Source: Cucumis sativus
Taxonomy: Eukaryota > Streptophyta > Magnoliopsida > Cucurbitales > Cucurbitaceae
DNA length: 64,000 nt
Direction of reading: 5' to 3'
NCBI RefSeq assembly: GCF_000004075.3
Contig: NC_026657.2
Span: 34,520,732 to 34,584,731, forward strand
The notes below the pieces were generated by a model. It saw only the letters and a list, made by a program, of their open reading frames with translations, was not told the DNA's origin and made no database searches. The position numbers and the translations under genes were made by a program. How positions within the stretch are numbered: the first letter of the stretch is position 1; each line of letters starts with the position of its first letter. Below are positions 23,701 through 40,900 of this stretch, piece by piece.

Positions 23701-26700
23701 TCACTATTTTTTTTAGACAATTGGTACTCTTTTATAAGTTCTGAAAGTAGTCGAGTGCTGTCAGGTTAAGTTTAATTCTTGCATCAAGTAAATTTCGCTT
23801 CTCAAGGAACATGTTTATATATACTTTCATGGACGGCTTGGATCAAAGGAAACCTGATGTCTATTGTTGATCTTGATCCAACATGGCCTGCCGGGATTCT
23901 TCAATATATAATGTACGCCCTTCAGACTTTTTCTTAACTCAACCACAACTCATTAGTTGCTCTTTATCCTTGGGATGTTACATTCGACTTCACTTATTTG
24001 AAATTAATTTCTCCCTCTGTTATACACAGAATTATATCTCAGTTCTAGCTCTTTTAATGCATCTGGATTAGTGGTTTTTTTTTTTTTTTTTGGTGGTGGT
24101 GGTGTGGTGGGGGTGGGGGGGGGGGGGGGGGGGGAAGTCATATCATGCACACAAAAAGTCAGCAGTCATGACCTGTAGTTACATGAAAAATGTATGGATT
24201 TTGTATTTGTATCAGCAGGTCAAAGCTTTGGTCTCTTGCAATAATTTTGTTAAACCACTTTGAAAGTCCTTGGAGGTAAGAAAACGGTTCTACACTTCTA
24301 CTTTTACTATTTCATGCATTCTTTAATCAATCAACCTTGTATTCTGTTGCTCCCATGTGGTGTAGTGCCGTTGGTTCCAAATCTATTTTAAAGCTCTGCA
24401 AGATTTGACTTGATATTGGTGAGTTTGGTTACATGATTGAGTCAACTTTGTTTTTTTTCCTAAAAGAAAATAGAATTAAGTAGTTTATATAATGTCAAGT
24501 GATCAAATATTGCTTTCACCTCTAGATTTTGAAGAAACTCAAAAGGTATCCTGTCAACGAGAAGCTGGCACAGATGATCAAGAGAGAGGAAATCTAACTT
24601 CAGAAGGTATATGCATTTGCGACCATATTTGAACAAAGATCTATTCTATAGGTTTCAACATTGTGTATTTCAGTTCGATGGAGGTACAATGTAGATTCAT
24701 GTTCGGAGACTAAAAGACCAAAAAGCTTATGATTATCTAGCACTCTTCTGCATTTCATTTTGAGTTTGTATGATTGTGTAAAATTATACGTTATTTTAGT
24801 GCTAGCTGTTTTTCATAGTGTATGATATTGTGCATTCCATTCTAAGTTTTATGATATTGTGTAAAACAATTGCAGTGTTCATTGATCTATTTTTTCCCCC
24901 CTTTCCTCTCAAAGATACAAACGGTAAATAGATTTGTTCAAGTAAGGTCGTAATTGCATATACTACCTCCTGAGGGTTGGTATCCTTCCTCCAGAGCTTC
25001 TCTTTGACAGGACTTGTGGAGTTCCTCCTCCTCTCAATGGTTTTTTTTGGATTTGATTTTATTTCATGGATTGGCTGGTGTCAAATCATAAACATCAGAT
25101 TCGAGATTATAGTCTTTAATCTTTGATTTCTAATTGGCTTGATCTTTTGTAAGCTACCTCTAGGTTTTGGGAACCCCTTTATGTCTATTTCTTTCGTCTT
25201 AGAAATTACCAAACTATGGATTTCAAATTGATGGAAAATTTTCTTGCTGAGACATTTTGAATTGACTTTTGGAGGTTGGTAACAGGTATGTTGTTATTAT
25301 TATTACTATTTTCTGGACATCCCATTTCTTGAAATAATGCAAAAAATTAATAGTATTTGATACCTCACTTGCAGGTAAAGAAAAGGGAATGGATGGACTA
25401 ATGGAGAATTATACTGCCATATATGATGATGGAACAGTCGCTGGAAATCCCTTTCAAACCATAAGCAACAGAATATATTGGACCCATTTGGAGTAACTTT
25501 CTGAATACTTAAAAATACTTTTTTTTAAGCACTTAGGAAGTCATTTCAAATCAACTTTTAGCCTTATAAGGTATCTTAATTGTTGTCACATTTAAGTTTG
25601 AATTTTTAGGGTTTTTTTTGGTAAGAAGGGACCATCATCTATGAACTTTGTACCATAGTTGTCAAACAGGTCTTTAAATTTTTAGTTTTACGTTGGGTAG
25701 GTTTCTGAACTTTACTAATAAATTCTTTATTCTTTTTTGCTTAATTTTGTGTAGGTTTTTAATATACTCAATAAAGTTATAATTTTTTTTATCTAAAAAA
25801 AGGAATTTATATACTATATTTGATATTGGATTTTGTAAGATAACCTTTATTTTGAATATTTTGTTTGGTGGGGATGTGAATTTTAAAAATTGTTTTAATA
25901 TTTATTAATTTTAAAGACTTATTAGATACAAAATTGATAGTTTAAATTGAAATTTAAAGTCTTATTAGATACAAAATCGAAAGTTTAAATTGGAAATTTT
26001 TAAAAATTTATTAGATATAGAATCTGAGGTAGACTAAAAAAATTATTAACCATTATTAACCTATAGATAAATTCAACAAATTGTCTTTCATCAACCATTC
26101 TTTAGAAAAAAACACTTAAAAGATTGATACAAGCATTAGCAAGGAGTTTGATCCAAATATTTTGTTTTCGTTGAGCTAAAAAGCGATGTTGACGTCTCTA
26201 GTAAACCAAAGACATTATTTAATAGCTATTTTGTTTTGCTTCAGTATCAAGTGCTTTCATATTCACTTATTCTTTCAATTGGAAGTATTGATTCAATTCA
26301 ATAAAAATTATGTATCTTAATTTCATGATCTATTTTTTAAAATTTAGAACAGATTTACGAGAATTTTGATGTTTTGAAGCTTGATTATGGTTAAGTGAGA
26401 CATTTTGAGTTCAACAATGGATTTAGACGAAAGAAGAGAACTTGATTTATCATAATTGTTAGGCTTTTCTTTTTTGCTATTTTATATAATCAAATTCTAA
26501 AATCATCATTTGATCTAATTTTTTAAACCTAACATATATTGTTATGTGAATTTCATATACGTTATTTCACATGCTAAACTTAAACATTAGTTTGAATGAT
26601 ACTTCCATATGAATAGTCCTCCGAATAAATCCTGCGGACTGCGGACAGACTACTTCCTTCCATATGGATGGTCCTACGGATAAATCCTCCGAACTCCTAT

Positions 26701-27000
26701 TGATTGAGATCCTCAGATTAAACTTTTGAATTTAAATGAGTCATTTTCAACCTACTAAAAGTAAAATCAATCATTTTAAATAATTAGTAACAAAGAATGA
26801 CGTTTTATTTTTTTCCAAAGCTAACAGTATTAATGCATTTTAACTTTTAAAAGATATTTGAAACAAATATTAAACGATTATGTTAATGTAAATACAAAAG
26901 CACCCCTTCTTTTTTCTTGATTTTCCATTTTTGTCTCTCTCTTTTTCCTTATTTTGCAATTAAACCCCTCAGAAATTTCCAATTGTTTCCCTAATATTCG
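23700..27000. other. intergenic, with unexplained exon-like patches
   Basis: No complete gene. Short open stretches flanked by AG/GT occur near 24530-24610 (would read YPVNEKLAQMIKREE) and 25376-25495 (would read GKEKGMDGLMENYTAIYDDG), but I do not recognise them. They may be alternative 3' exons of CDKC or remnants. The remainder, to the PDF1B leader, is AT-rich, with short degenerate repeats at 25915-26030 and an imperfect duplication (CTTCCATATG...) at 26607-26697. Confidence 0.4.
24075..24134. repeat. poly-T / GGT / poly-G tract
   Basis: Seventeen T followed by (GGT)n-like repeats and a run of 20 G. It can form a G-quadruplex on the plus strand. Run lengths of this kind are also error-prone in assembly. 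Confidence 0.9.
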
Positions 27001-27153
27001 CCAAAATTACACATTACGGCACAACTTTTAGCCACAGCTTCTCTCCTTCGCTAAAGGTTGTGAGATCGTTATTCAACAGCAGGCGTCCCTTGGCTCAGGT
27101 TTGCTCCTCACCGGTCCACCATCGGCGGCCGTTCCGGCCAATTTCCCTCCGCC

Positions 27154-30100
27154 ATGGCCTACGCTACTCGGTTACACATTTCTCTCCCACACGCTCTTCT
27201 TCCTACTGTATCTTGCTGGTTGTCTCCTCCCGCCGTTTTCCGCAGGCTGAGCGGTTTTTCCTCAACCTGCAAGTTATTCTCCCATTCGAGTAAGTTTAAG
27301 GCTCCGTCGACTCTGGTTTATGCGCAGGCCAAACGAGGCTTTTCTGCTAAAGAAGACGATGTAGCTTCGTGTAAGTTCAAACCTCAAATTTCGTTTTGGC
27401 TACTTGTAGTGCTAATCTTTTTTCTATTGTCAGTTCTTTGATTTTTCACATAGGCGTATTTAGTTTAGCTGATAAGATTTTTGTTTTTTTAGCTGTTGAT
27501 CTTGAATTTGAAGCACCGCTCAAAATTGTGGAATATCCGGACCCAATACTTAGAGCGAAGAATAAGCGTATTGGTTCATTTGATGATAATCTGAAGAAGT
27601 TGGTGCAGGAAATGTTTGATGTAATGTATAAGTAAGTTTCTGAATTATTTGTTTGTTCTAATTTCTTCTCATTGCCTCTGATAACTGCGTGCCTGTATTT
27701 TTATCATTCCATGAAAGAAGGATGCAAATCTTTAGTTTAAGAGACTTCCATTCAATATTTTTAAAACTTGTTAATGTTTCTGCCACTCTTCTCATTCTCT
27801 TGTGAGTTTCGAAATTAGCACGAGATCTAACCAGTAGACTACCGAGACATTTACAAGATATGAACATAAAGTACTACTAATCTAAGACCACGTTAAACTA
27901 TTAATTTATGACAGGTGATTTTATCAATAGTGGTTTTCGTTAAAATGATTTGTTTATGATTAATTTATGACAAGTGATTTCATATGTTCGTTTGAGTGTT
28001 TGCTTTTACACTTTAAACACTATTTTCATACAATTAAATTTGGTTTTGAATGATTCAAAGCATGTTTGAGAGTTATTTATAATCCGAGAAAAGTGATTTT
28101 AACCATTTCAAGATCAAAATATCAAGTAATGGCCAACTACCTAGGATTTACACCTAAGTTTTATAGGAGCGAGTTGTCTCGTGATATTGATCAAGGTGCA
28201 CACAAGGCTTGAACACTCACAAATATATTACAAAAATCATTTTCAAACATATCATAAGCTTCAAGAACATGTTCAATCTTTTTCAATGATCTTGCCATGA
28301 ACTTTTGTATTCTCAATCTTTTACCGTTAGCTGAATCTGTTCTTATTAGGTGATCTATGAAAAGCTTTTATCGTGCATGAATGATGATCTCTAAGTTAGA
28401 GCCATTATTACCTTGTTATTTACAGGAAAGTGAACAATACTTGTTGGCTTCATTGTCCACAGAACTGATGGTATTGGGCTCTCGGCACCTCAAGTGGGAG
28501 TTAATGTTCAACTTATGGTATTTAATTCAGTTGGTGAACGTGGTGAAGGGGAGGAAATTGTTCTTGTGAACCCTAAAGTTTACAGATATTCCAAGAAAAC
28601 TGTACTCTTTAATGAAGGTTGCTTATCATTCCCGATGATATATGCTGATGTAGAGGTATTGTTGTATACTGGCTCTTATCTTTCGCTGCATGGTGCCTAC
28701 TCTTTCTAGCTTAATATTCCTAAGGATGGCCCTGGGTATCTTTTTCTGAACTTGATATATGTTTTCTTGACAAATTTAGATTCCAATTAGCTAAGTTTTG
28801 GTATGTTATCAACCAAAGCTAAAGATAAGTTAGTTCTAATATATAGGATATTTTTAGTTTGTCATGTAGGTTTAAATTCTATTGACTGCTGTCTCCTTCT
28901 AAAGCTTACTACACCTTCTCCTTGAGGGCCTACAGTAAGTCAAATGCAAGTGATGCTATTTTGAAGTGAACTTACAAGAGATCAACTTTTTTCTTTTTAT
29001 CTTATAGGTCTCTCAATTATAAAAAGTCTTTAATGTCCCTAAACTTTAACTTTATGTTTTCTAAGTCATTAAACTTTGGAAGTGTTTTATGGCTTTGAAC
29101 TTTTAAACGTGTCTAATAGAAATCGTAGGCATTTTTAATAATTCACATACCTCATGAAATTAAAAGCCAAAGGAAATTCATTTTTGAGGCTAATATGCTT
29201 AGGTGTTTTAGAAATTGTCCACTAGATCATGAGCTTTTTGTCTTTTCTTTTTTTCATGATTTAAGGTTCAAAGACGTATTAGACACAAATTAAAAATTCT
29301 AAGGACTGACCACACACAATTAGATAGTATGGGAACTTATTAGACACAACCCTGGAACTTTAGGGACTAAACTAATACTTTCATTCTTTTGAAACTGCAG
29401 AGACCAGAATCAATTAAGATTGATGCACGAGACATCAGTGGTACAAGGTTTATGGTCAACTTGTCAGGCCTTTCTGCAAGAGTCTTCCAGCATGAATTTG
29501 ACCATTTGCAGGTCTTTTGATTAGTACAAGATTTAAGTTACTATACACAGCATTCCCTTTTACAACGTTTAATTAATGCATGTTTGAAAATGAACTTAAA
29601 ATTGTTAAACTCACTTTTTTCATGTTCAAAAGTCAATTCGAAACATGCATTTAACCATTCAAATTTATCTTCACACGGGATCATGAAAATTGATTTTGGA
29701 TGATTAAAGATATGTTTCAAGATCATTTTGAAAATGACGAAAATGATTTTAACCATTTTAGAATCACTCCCAAACATAGCTTTAACTGTGTCTATGCACA
29801 TTCTTCCTCACAAACTCTGTTTTCAGCAACATTGCTCTAGTGGCATTCTACGGTGCATGATTATGTTGGTCTGGATCCTCTGATAATAGTCACTAAGCAT
29901 TTGGATCAGCTCTTTTTTTCTTCTAAGAGGTGTTAAATATGCAGGGAACTTTGTTTTTCGATAGAATGACGGATGAAGTACTCGAGACCATTCGCCCTCA
30001 GCTGCAGGTGAGTTACCCTCTGCCCATTGTTTCATTTCCTTTCTGATCCAAAGAAATCTCCTTGAACAATAGGAGGGAGTTGATCTAAATAGGATGTCTT

Positions 30101-30841
30101 TAATGTTGAATTAGAGTTTATCTAAATAGCAAAAGCTTAATCGGAATAAGTTCAAGTTATAATCCTTCCCTAGCTAAAATTTAATATCTTACCAATTTCT
30201 TAGACAATCAAGTGTAGGAAGGATAGAGAGCCTCCACATAAGAATAGTCAAAGTTTGTCCAAGTTAGATCAAAATACCTAAAATTCACTGATCTAATTGA
30301 CACAAAATTAAAAGTAAGAGTTCCTCTAGACATAAAATTCAAATTTATATCTAGTAATTTAGTTAATTTTCAACTTTTCAAATTTGTCTCAACCCAAAAT
30401 TTAAGTCTCAAGAACCAAGTAGGGATCTCAGACGTGTTATTTAACTTCTTCTTCTTCTTCTATTTATTTTTCCAGAACATACAGGTTAGAACAACCAAAG
30501 TACTCATCTTTCCAACATGGATTTATGAGACTTTGAGAGAAATAGCCTCATACTAATCTTACCTATATACGGCTCTAGGACTTCTACCCTGTCGTTTAGA
30601 AGTAGAATGACACCTTCGTTTACAAATCACTCAATTACAATTTTATATATATATATAAAACTACTCTTGGAAAAGTGAATTTTCGTGATTGAAAATGAAT
30701 TTAAGCTAAAGATGTTTCTTTATTTATTTAATATCGATGTAGGCCTTAGAAAAGAAGTACGAAGATAGAACTGGATTACCAAGTCCTGAAAGAATAGAGA
30801 ACTTTAGAAGGAAGGTTGGTGCTGGTTTTGGAAAATCGTGA
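27154..30841 (+). CDS. PDF1B: peptide deformylase 1B, chloroplast/mitochondrial
   Basis: Six exons: 27154-27370, 27493-27631, 28463-28655, 29401-29511, 29945-30007, 30743-30841; 273 aa, the same as I recall for Arabidopsis PDF1B. Residues 1 to about 75 form a Ser/Arg/hydroxyl-rich transit peptide without acidic residues at its start. The catalytic core follows: GIGLSAPQ (122-129), EGCLS with metal ligand Cys172, and QHEFDHLQG with His214, Glu215 and His218. The enzyme removes the formyl group from N-terminal Met of organelle-made proteins, such as photosystem II D1 in plastids. All introns are GT-AG and phases close. Introns 2 and 4 carry related MITE-like sequence. A frame starting upstream at about 27060 lies in another phase and is leader sequence. 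Confidence 0.96.
29578..29780. mobile_element. foldback MITE in PDF1B intron 4
   Basis: The left half (GCATGTTTGAAAATGA...) and the reverse complement of the right half (GCTATGTTTGGGAGTGA...) align over about 100 bp, giving a long imperfect hairpin of 203 bp. TTAA is present just outside both ends. A single related arm (GCATGTTTGAGAGT...GTGATTTTAACCATTTCAA) occurs at about 28060-28115 in intron 2 of the same gene. No coding potential, superfamily not assigned. Confidence 0.65.
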
Positions 30842-31886
30842 TTGTAGATTATGATTATGAATGCTACTACTAAATTGTATGATCTTAAGAATTTTGATTT
30901 TGATACTTTGGTGGTTTTTCTATACTTTGACCATATTATTTAAGTTACATCATAGGTTTGTTACTTCATTTTTTTTTTTTTTTTGTTATTTATAATTATA
31001 ATAGTACTAGTGATAGATGATTTAGATTTAAATCTCATCAAACTCTCTCTAGAAGCTAATGGATTATATGGTTTCATTTATATATTAGTTGATTTTATTT
31101 CCTTTTTTTTTTTATAAAAAAAAAAGTAAATTATAGGTTTAAATGAGACATTAAACTAAGAGGAGACAACAAAAACAAAAGAAGCAATAACCCGAGTTTA
31201 AACATGGAACAAAAAGATGTGTATTACCCAACCGTCCAGCGAAAGACCCAAATCTCATTGACTGCATTCTTCTTCACCTCAATGAAATGTTAGCCACTCT
31301 CCAATAACGCACTTTGTTGATACGCATCTCATAGATCAAACAAACTTTTGAAACCTCAAAAAACCAATCAAAATTATATTAATTTTTCAATCAGACAAAC
31401 AAAAAATACTATGGCTTTAACAATTCTTCCAAAACATTAATATACCTCAAAATCCCCTTCCTTCCTCACAAGCTGTATCATCTAACACTTCCATATATGA
31501 ATGTGAAAAAACATAGCTAACCTTGAGTCGAGCAACAAGCTTGCCATGGCACAAGCATATTTCTCGAAGAACATGAAAATTTAAACCTCCGACCTCGTAA
31601 TTATTGGACTTCAAAGAACCCGTTTTTTGTTGCTTTTTTGTGTGAAATAAACATATTGATCAGATGAAAATATTGAAATTGAGATTAAATGAAAAGTAAT
31701 AAAAGAATGAAGCTTTAAAAGCTAAGAGTGTAGCTTAGAGTATCCTGAGTACATATGATGTGTAAAAATAGAACTTTCTTTCCCTAATTATAACAATAAT
31801 CACTGAAAGGAAAAACAAAACACTATCCTTTCACGAATGGCCTCTTGATCACAGTCCTGACCAACCAAACCATCAACCACCTCTCA
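30842..31886. other. tail-to-tail intergenic region, PDF1B and ARF1 copy 2
   Basis: The two genes converge here, so this holds both 3' untranslated regions. No other gene seen. Confidence 0.6.
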
Positions 31887-35310
<3,424 letters not shown>

Positions 35311-35872
35311 TTCCGCTTCCTTCTATCACAGATTCACAGCAAGATCACTTAAAATAAAAAATCAAACATTTAGAAAAGTTTAGATATTAAACAAATAGAT
35401 CTTCAACTACGAACACCCAGTGAATTATCATGAATCTAAGAAACATCTTAAAAAGAAGAATTCAAAAGTAAAAACGCAATGAACAGCCAAATAAATTAAA
35501 ATTTCCAGAAACACATATCGTTACGGATCCTCTAACGACATCTAAACCATGCAATGAGAATTTCAAACAAACCCATGTTGATTTCCAATACTACGACAAA
35601 CATGACCAAATTGATTCCGCAACCAACAGAACATATATATACGTATGTCGAGAAGTGTGAAAGATCTTCGCATATAATTAAAAAATTAAATCGCAAATCC
35701 ACAAAATCAAACAATCATTCGTTCCAATGTTACGAAAACAATTTGTAATCTACCAGAAAAAATGCGTAAAATGAATCCGTAAATCTACAACTTCAGATCA
35801 ACAAAAGATCTTCCAGAGAGATCAACTTTGAGAAATGAATGATGAAAATCGATGTATATGAAAATTGATTAC

Positions 35873-35940
35873 CGCTCGAATTCGTGAGAAATCTGAATGT
35901 GAATATGGATGCAGGAGAGAGAGAGAGCCTTCCGATTCCG
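35873..35940 (-). other. untranslated first exon of ARF1 copy 2
   Basis: Donor CGAGCG|GTAATC at 35873-35872 on the minus strand, preceded by a purine-rich leader containing a short GA repeat. Mirrors the leader intron of copy 1. The upstream end is a guess. Confidence 0.5.
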
Positions 35941-36069
35941 AAGTTTCCTTTTTCTAATGACTTTGGATTTATTTATTTATTTTATTTTGCATGTGGATTC
36001 GAAAATATGTTCAAACGTGGAGGGAACGAAAGGAACGGAGAAACGCCGTCGTTTTCCCGTTCATAATTT

Positions 36070-37980
36070 TGCATTTCATTTAGGACATAAATTGCAAGTT
36101 TGGTCAGTAATTTAAATAAATTTATAATTTAGTTTCCTTTTTACTAAACTTTCAAAATATCCCTAAACTTTATTGTTTGTACGTAAAATACCTCTAAAAC
36201 TTTCAAATTTTTCAAAAGGTCCTTCAGTCTTAGAAAATGTTCAAAAATATCTTTTACCTATAATTATAAAAATGGTTAAAGTTTTGTTCAAAAGAGAGTG
36301 CTAAATTATTAAAAAAATTCATAAAACCCTTCATCTTAAAAATAGTTCATTAAAACATTTAAGTTCTAAACATCAAGTCCTAAAATCCTCTCTCGTGCTT
36401 TCTTATTAGAGTCACTCAATTTTATTTATTTATTTATATTGAAGAAGAGATCGGAGAAAAAAAAGAAGAAAACACACTCTTTTTTAAGTTAAAAAGTGTT
36501 TTTAAAAGTTTATGGATCGTTTGGTTTAAGGGTTTTCTACACTGAAATAGACACAAACATTTAAAACTCACGTTTCTTTCATAATTTTAAAACTTTTACG
36601 AAAACATTATTTACAACATACAAACGTTTTTTCTTTCCTCCCAAATTCGGTTCCCTCTTTTTTCCACTCTAACTATTTCTTTTTGTTTTAAACCTAACTT
36701 CATTTGAAATATAGTTAACTAATTAATACTAACTTTAAAAAATAAATATTAAAATTTTATTTAAAAAAATTAATCTATTAAAATATTTACCCAACTTATT
36801 TTATAACAATTAAATTAATAAAACTGTTTCTTTATCCAAATTATTAATTAATTAGCTAACAATATATTAAATATATTTAATGGATAAACTAAGATTAATT
36901 AAATTTAGTTAGTATGAAAATTCAATTTTCAATAATAATAATTTATTACTTTATTTTTTTTAATAATCAATCATTTATTTATTGAGATTAGCTTTAGTTT
37001 ATATTACTTCATTCATTAAAAACATATAATATTTAAAAAATAAAGTTTAATATTCTGTATTTATATATCATACTCCTATCTTTCTTTTTTCCCATTTTTT
37101 ACGTCATATATTGTATTAAAATATATTTATTATATTATTTAATTGAAATTACAATCACCAATGATAAACTTAATTAATTATAAATAAGTATTAGCTTATC
37201 ATTAACATTACGTTAATTGAATATATAGGGTTAAGTCTAATTATCAAAACCAATAATCAATTATTTAGTTTTCAAGTTATTTATAGTTTAAAATTATTAT
37301 CGATTCCAAATTAATTTATTTTTATCAATATACCGTTTAATTAATTATTCTATTAAATCCATGTAAGACTTTTCAGCTTAATTTCATAAATTCAATTTGA
37401 TTCTCAAACATTTTATTTCCAGCTATTCTATTCCTAGTTTTCTAGGCATTTACAAAATCTTAAATCAAAATTTTGGTTGCGTAATATATAAGTAAGTAAA
37501 ATTTTAATCAGTTGTTATTGTCAATTTTCTTACGATTTACTTGATGATTATCTGGTTATTACCCGATTTATGTGCTAGTCATTTTACCAAGAAATTTTGA
37601 GTTTGCGAGGCTTAATCCGAATGTTGTGTTGTTCAATACTCTGTCATAAATTAAATTTGCTCTGACTCAGTTGATTTGTAGGAGTGGAAATTCATCCTAC
37701 TATGCAGCAATGATAAATTTTGAGGAAGAGCCATAATTGTGGCAAACAGGTTTTTAAGCATATAACATTTCTATATATAAGCAGTATATCATGTAAATTT
37801 TCTCCTAAATCTCCATCAATGACTGCAGAACCCTTTTTGTAGCATATACCAATTCTTTTTCTAAGCAATCTACCGTGTAATTTATCTTTCTATAGAACCC
37901 CTTTTTGTAACATATAGTTTATGTTTCTAAGCAGTTTATGATGTATTTTTTTTCTTCTTTGATGTAATTAATATTTAGCT
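36070..37980. other. AT-rich intergenic region
   Basis: Promoter side of ARF1 copy 2 on the left and 3' side of the polygalacturonase on the right. Very A/T-rich, no gene seen. Confidence 0.6.
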
Positions 37981-37987
37981 GCAAAGC

Positions 37988-40900
37988 TTAGCAAGAATCA
38001 TGAGCTTGAGCTTTAAATGGATTTCCAGATTGCAAGCAGTCGACGGGAGGGACGGTGGAGGTTTTCAGTTCACCATATGCCTTCCAACAGAATGGTTCGT
38101 TCGAGCCACTGCTCCCCTCAAGCTGAATGGTGTCTAATGTCACACCTGTGCATGGAAGACTGTCACTGCAGGCAAAATGGACCGGCGTTGAAGTGTATGT
38201 TCCTCTGATGTTTACATAGTTTACTCCTGAAATTGCTACTGCAGAAGATCCATTATGGCATCTACCCCCATCACAGTAGTATTGGTCTATCATTATTGGA
38301 GTTTGAACGTCTGTAACTTGAATGTTTGAAAATAGTATTCCTTGTACTAAGCCTGAACCCCCCTGCAATGGCAAAATCAAATGACTCTTTGTTAGTTGCT
38401 GAAAATTACGTTTGATTTAAGGGAGTTTTGGACAAACAACTGAGAAAAGTATGTTCATATAATTAATGATAGGTTCGTACATGTTTTTTCCTTGCTTTTC
38501 CTCTCATACATTCAGGACATGTTTGCCAAACGGTAATGAAAAATGGTATAACTGTAATAAAACTTTGTTGATGGATCAATTATAATGAGTTTGAATCGCA
38601 AATATAATTTGATTGCTACTGATCTTGTTTACTCTTTTTTTTCTTCTTGAAGATCTTGTTTATTTAGAATTATGAAGTTGTCACATTTACGGTTATCGTT
38701 ACTTTTACCACTAGACTTTAGCAGTAATGGTAACGAGAAGATGAGCGGTAAAAATAAAATATGACTGAAGATTATGTTTACGTATTTGTGTTATTATGAT
38801 TACGGGTTGGTAAATGTGTCCTTATAGATTGGAGTTCAAAATTAGAGGAGGGAAGGTTTTATATACCTGCCATGTTTTTATTCTGACCCCATTCATTGTA
38901 TTCTGCAGTTTAACATCACGGACTGTGACATTGGATACACATGCTTTTGTGTCATCACGTCCTAGTCCTCCTATGCTAATTCCATGGCCTGGTCCACAGT
39001 TGACATTGTGTATGTATACACCTGAGCTTCCAGTTTGTATGGATATACAATCATCTCCTGTTGTTCAAATTTTTATTTATGTCAGTTTCATAGTGCTACT
39101 GATTATTTAAATTCCATTCCTGGAAGACTTTTTCCTCTGTCACGAGAGTAAAATTGTGGTCACATCAGAAGAGTTCTTTAGGGAATAAGGTACTATTTGG
39201 CAGTTGAGTTTTAAGGCTGTTATTTGCTTTTTAGCTAGTGAATACGTGGTCAGTTAAATGTTTCTTATTCAACTTTTAAAAACAGATCAATAAAAAAGTT
39301 CTTAGTACTGTTAGGCAAAAAAGCAAATTTAAAACCACATTTAAATGGCTTGTTGGTTGAAGGTCTTTTCTGGCTCTTAACCAATTGGATTACTTTATAT
39401 TTATTTGCTTATGTAAAGTTAGAATACTTTTTTGAAGTAAAAACTCTCATGCTAAAGGAAGTCTTCTTTGCAGTTAGTATTCAAAGTTGGGCATTACCAC
39501 AAGCTATATTGCTGTTTGAAATGATCACATTCTGAGAATTCTGCAAGTGAATTCCATCTGTGTTTGGGCTGTCACCTGGTGATGATATTGTTAATGAAGA
39601 GACTTGAACTGCTGTGCAACTATCAAATTTCAGGTGAGCTTTTTGGCTGTTTTGGATTGTTATTCCAGAGACTGTTACTTCATCACTCCCATAGAACCTA
39701 AGTGCCTGCACAAAGTGTTAGTCAAAAACAAAAAAACTCTCTTGAATCCATTTCTATTAACAAGTTTAGGCCAAGAGTTGTACAGTTGGTTTGGTGCTTG
39801 GAAGTTCTCCACCACTGCTTTCCTTGTCCTGTTGCATGAGAATTAAACCTGTGATCAGGAAGCTGTTTGACTGGAAATATGAAATACTTTTAACTTTCAT
39901 TGAAGTTGGTATAGGGTCCGTTTGGATTGACTTTTTAACTGTTTATAAACATATTTTTCAAGTGTTTAACTTATAAACACATAGAAGGTCAATCCAAATA
40001 CGTCCATACAAAATTACCAAATTTTTATCAGTGGGATTGTCTGTCGGTGAGTCATTCCACCAAACCGAGCCTTGTCCATCAATTGTCCCTGTACCTTTGA
40101 CTGTAATTCCTTTAAGTTTAGTGAATTCAATCCATTGTAACATTCCTGAACCCCAAGCACTAGGGCTTGTAGGAGCAATGATCTTTCCATCCAACTGCAT
40201 GTCAATATGAGAGATGTACTTTAAAATGTGTCATCAAGAAAAATTTCCTCTGCAGCACAAAGGAGCTTTATGGAAAGTTCTTGGTAGAACTGTTTTTGAA
40301 ATTTGACTTATTAAGTTTATTAGATTCCTTTGCATTTAAAAACAGTTCTCCAAATCAACTTCCAAAATGGATTCAATGTATTGATGTTGACCTGAAACAT
40401 AATGTTTGGTTGACAATTTGGACCCGAGAACGAAATCGGGCCAACGAGGAACTCGGAACCTGAGGGAACCTCCACAACTGATCCCTCTACATTGCAAGCC
40501 GACTCCCAAGCTGACTGAAATGCCTGCCATGTATACATTGTTAAGAACCTTCTGTTAGTTTTAAATTCTGTAAAGCGTAAATGCTTACAAAATTTCTACA
40601 TAAGGAAAATGATTAAGTAAAATTCTTAGCGGTGAAGGCAAGTTAATATTATATCATCTAACATCTCTCTTTTCGTAGGCTTTACATAAAAACTTTCTGG
40701 ACCAATTATACCTATACCATGTTAAATCACCGATTAACCAAAAAGCTTAAGCTCTTAAGTAAATGTAAATTTAATATTATAATTTATATCATTCAACAAA
40801 AACTAAATTCACCTTAGTGTCATCTGTCTCTCCATCACCTTTAGCTCCAAAGTCCAACACATTAAAATTTCCTGAACCACCATTAGTAGCTCTACCTTTA

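Noticed and set aside
29030..29370. GTCCCTAAACTTT ... AAAGTTTAGGGAC-like ends in PDF1B intron 3
   Set aside because: The ends look inverted, but the inner parts do not pair well and no target duplication is visible; too weak to call an element.
40320..40538. Frames with an ATG directly before polygalacturonase exon 2
   Set aside because: They start in intron 1 and are exon 2 read through its acceptor; the signal peptide is encoded by exon 1.
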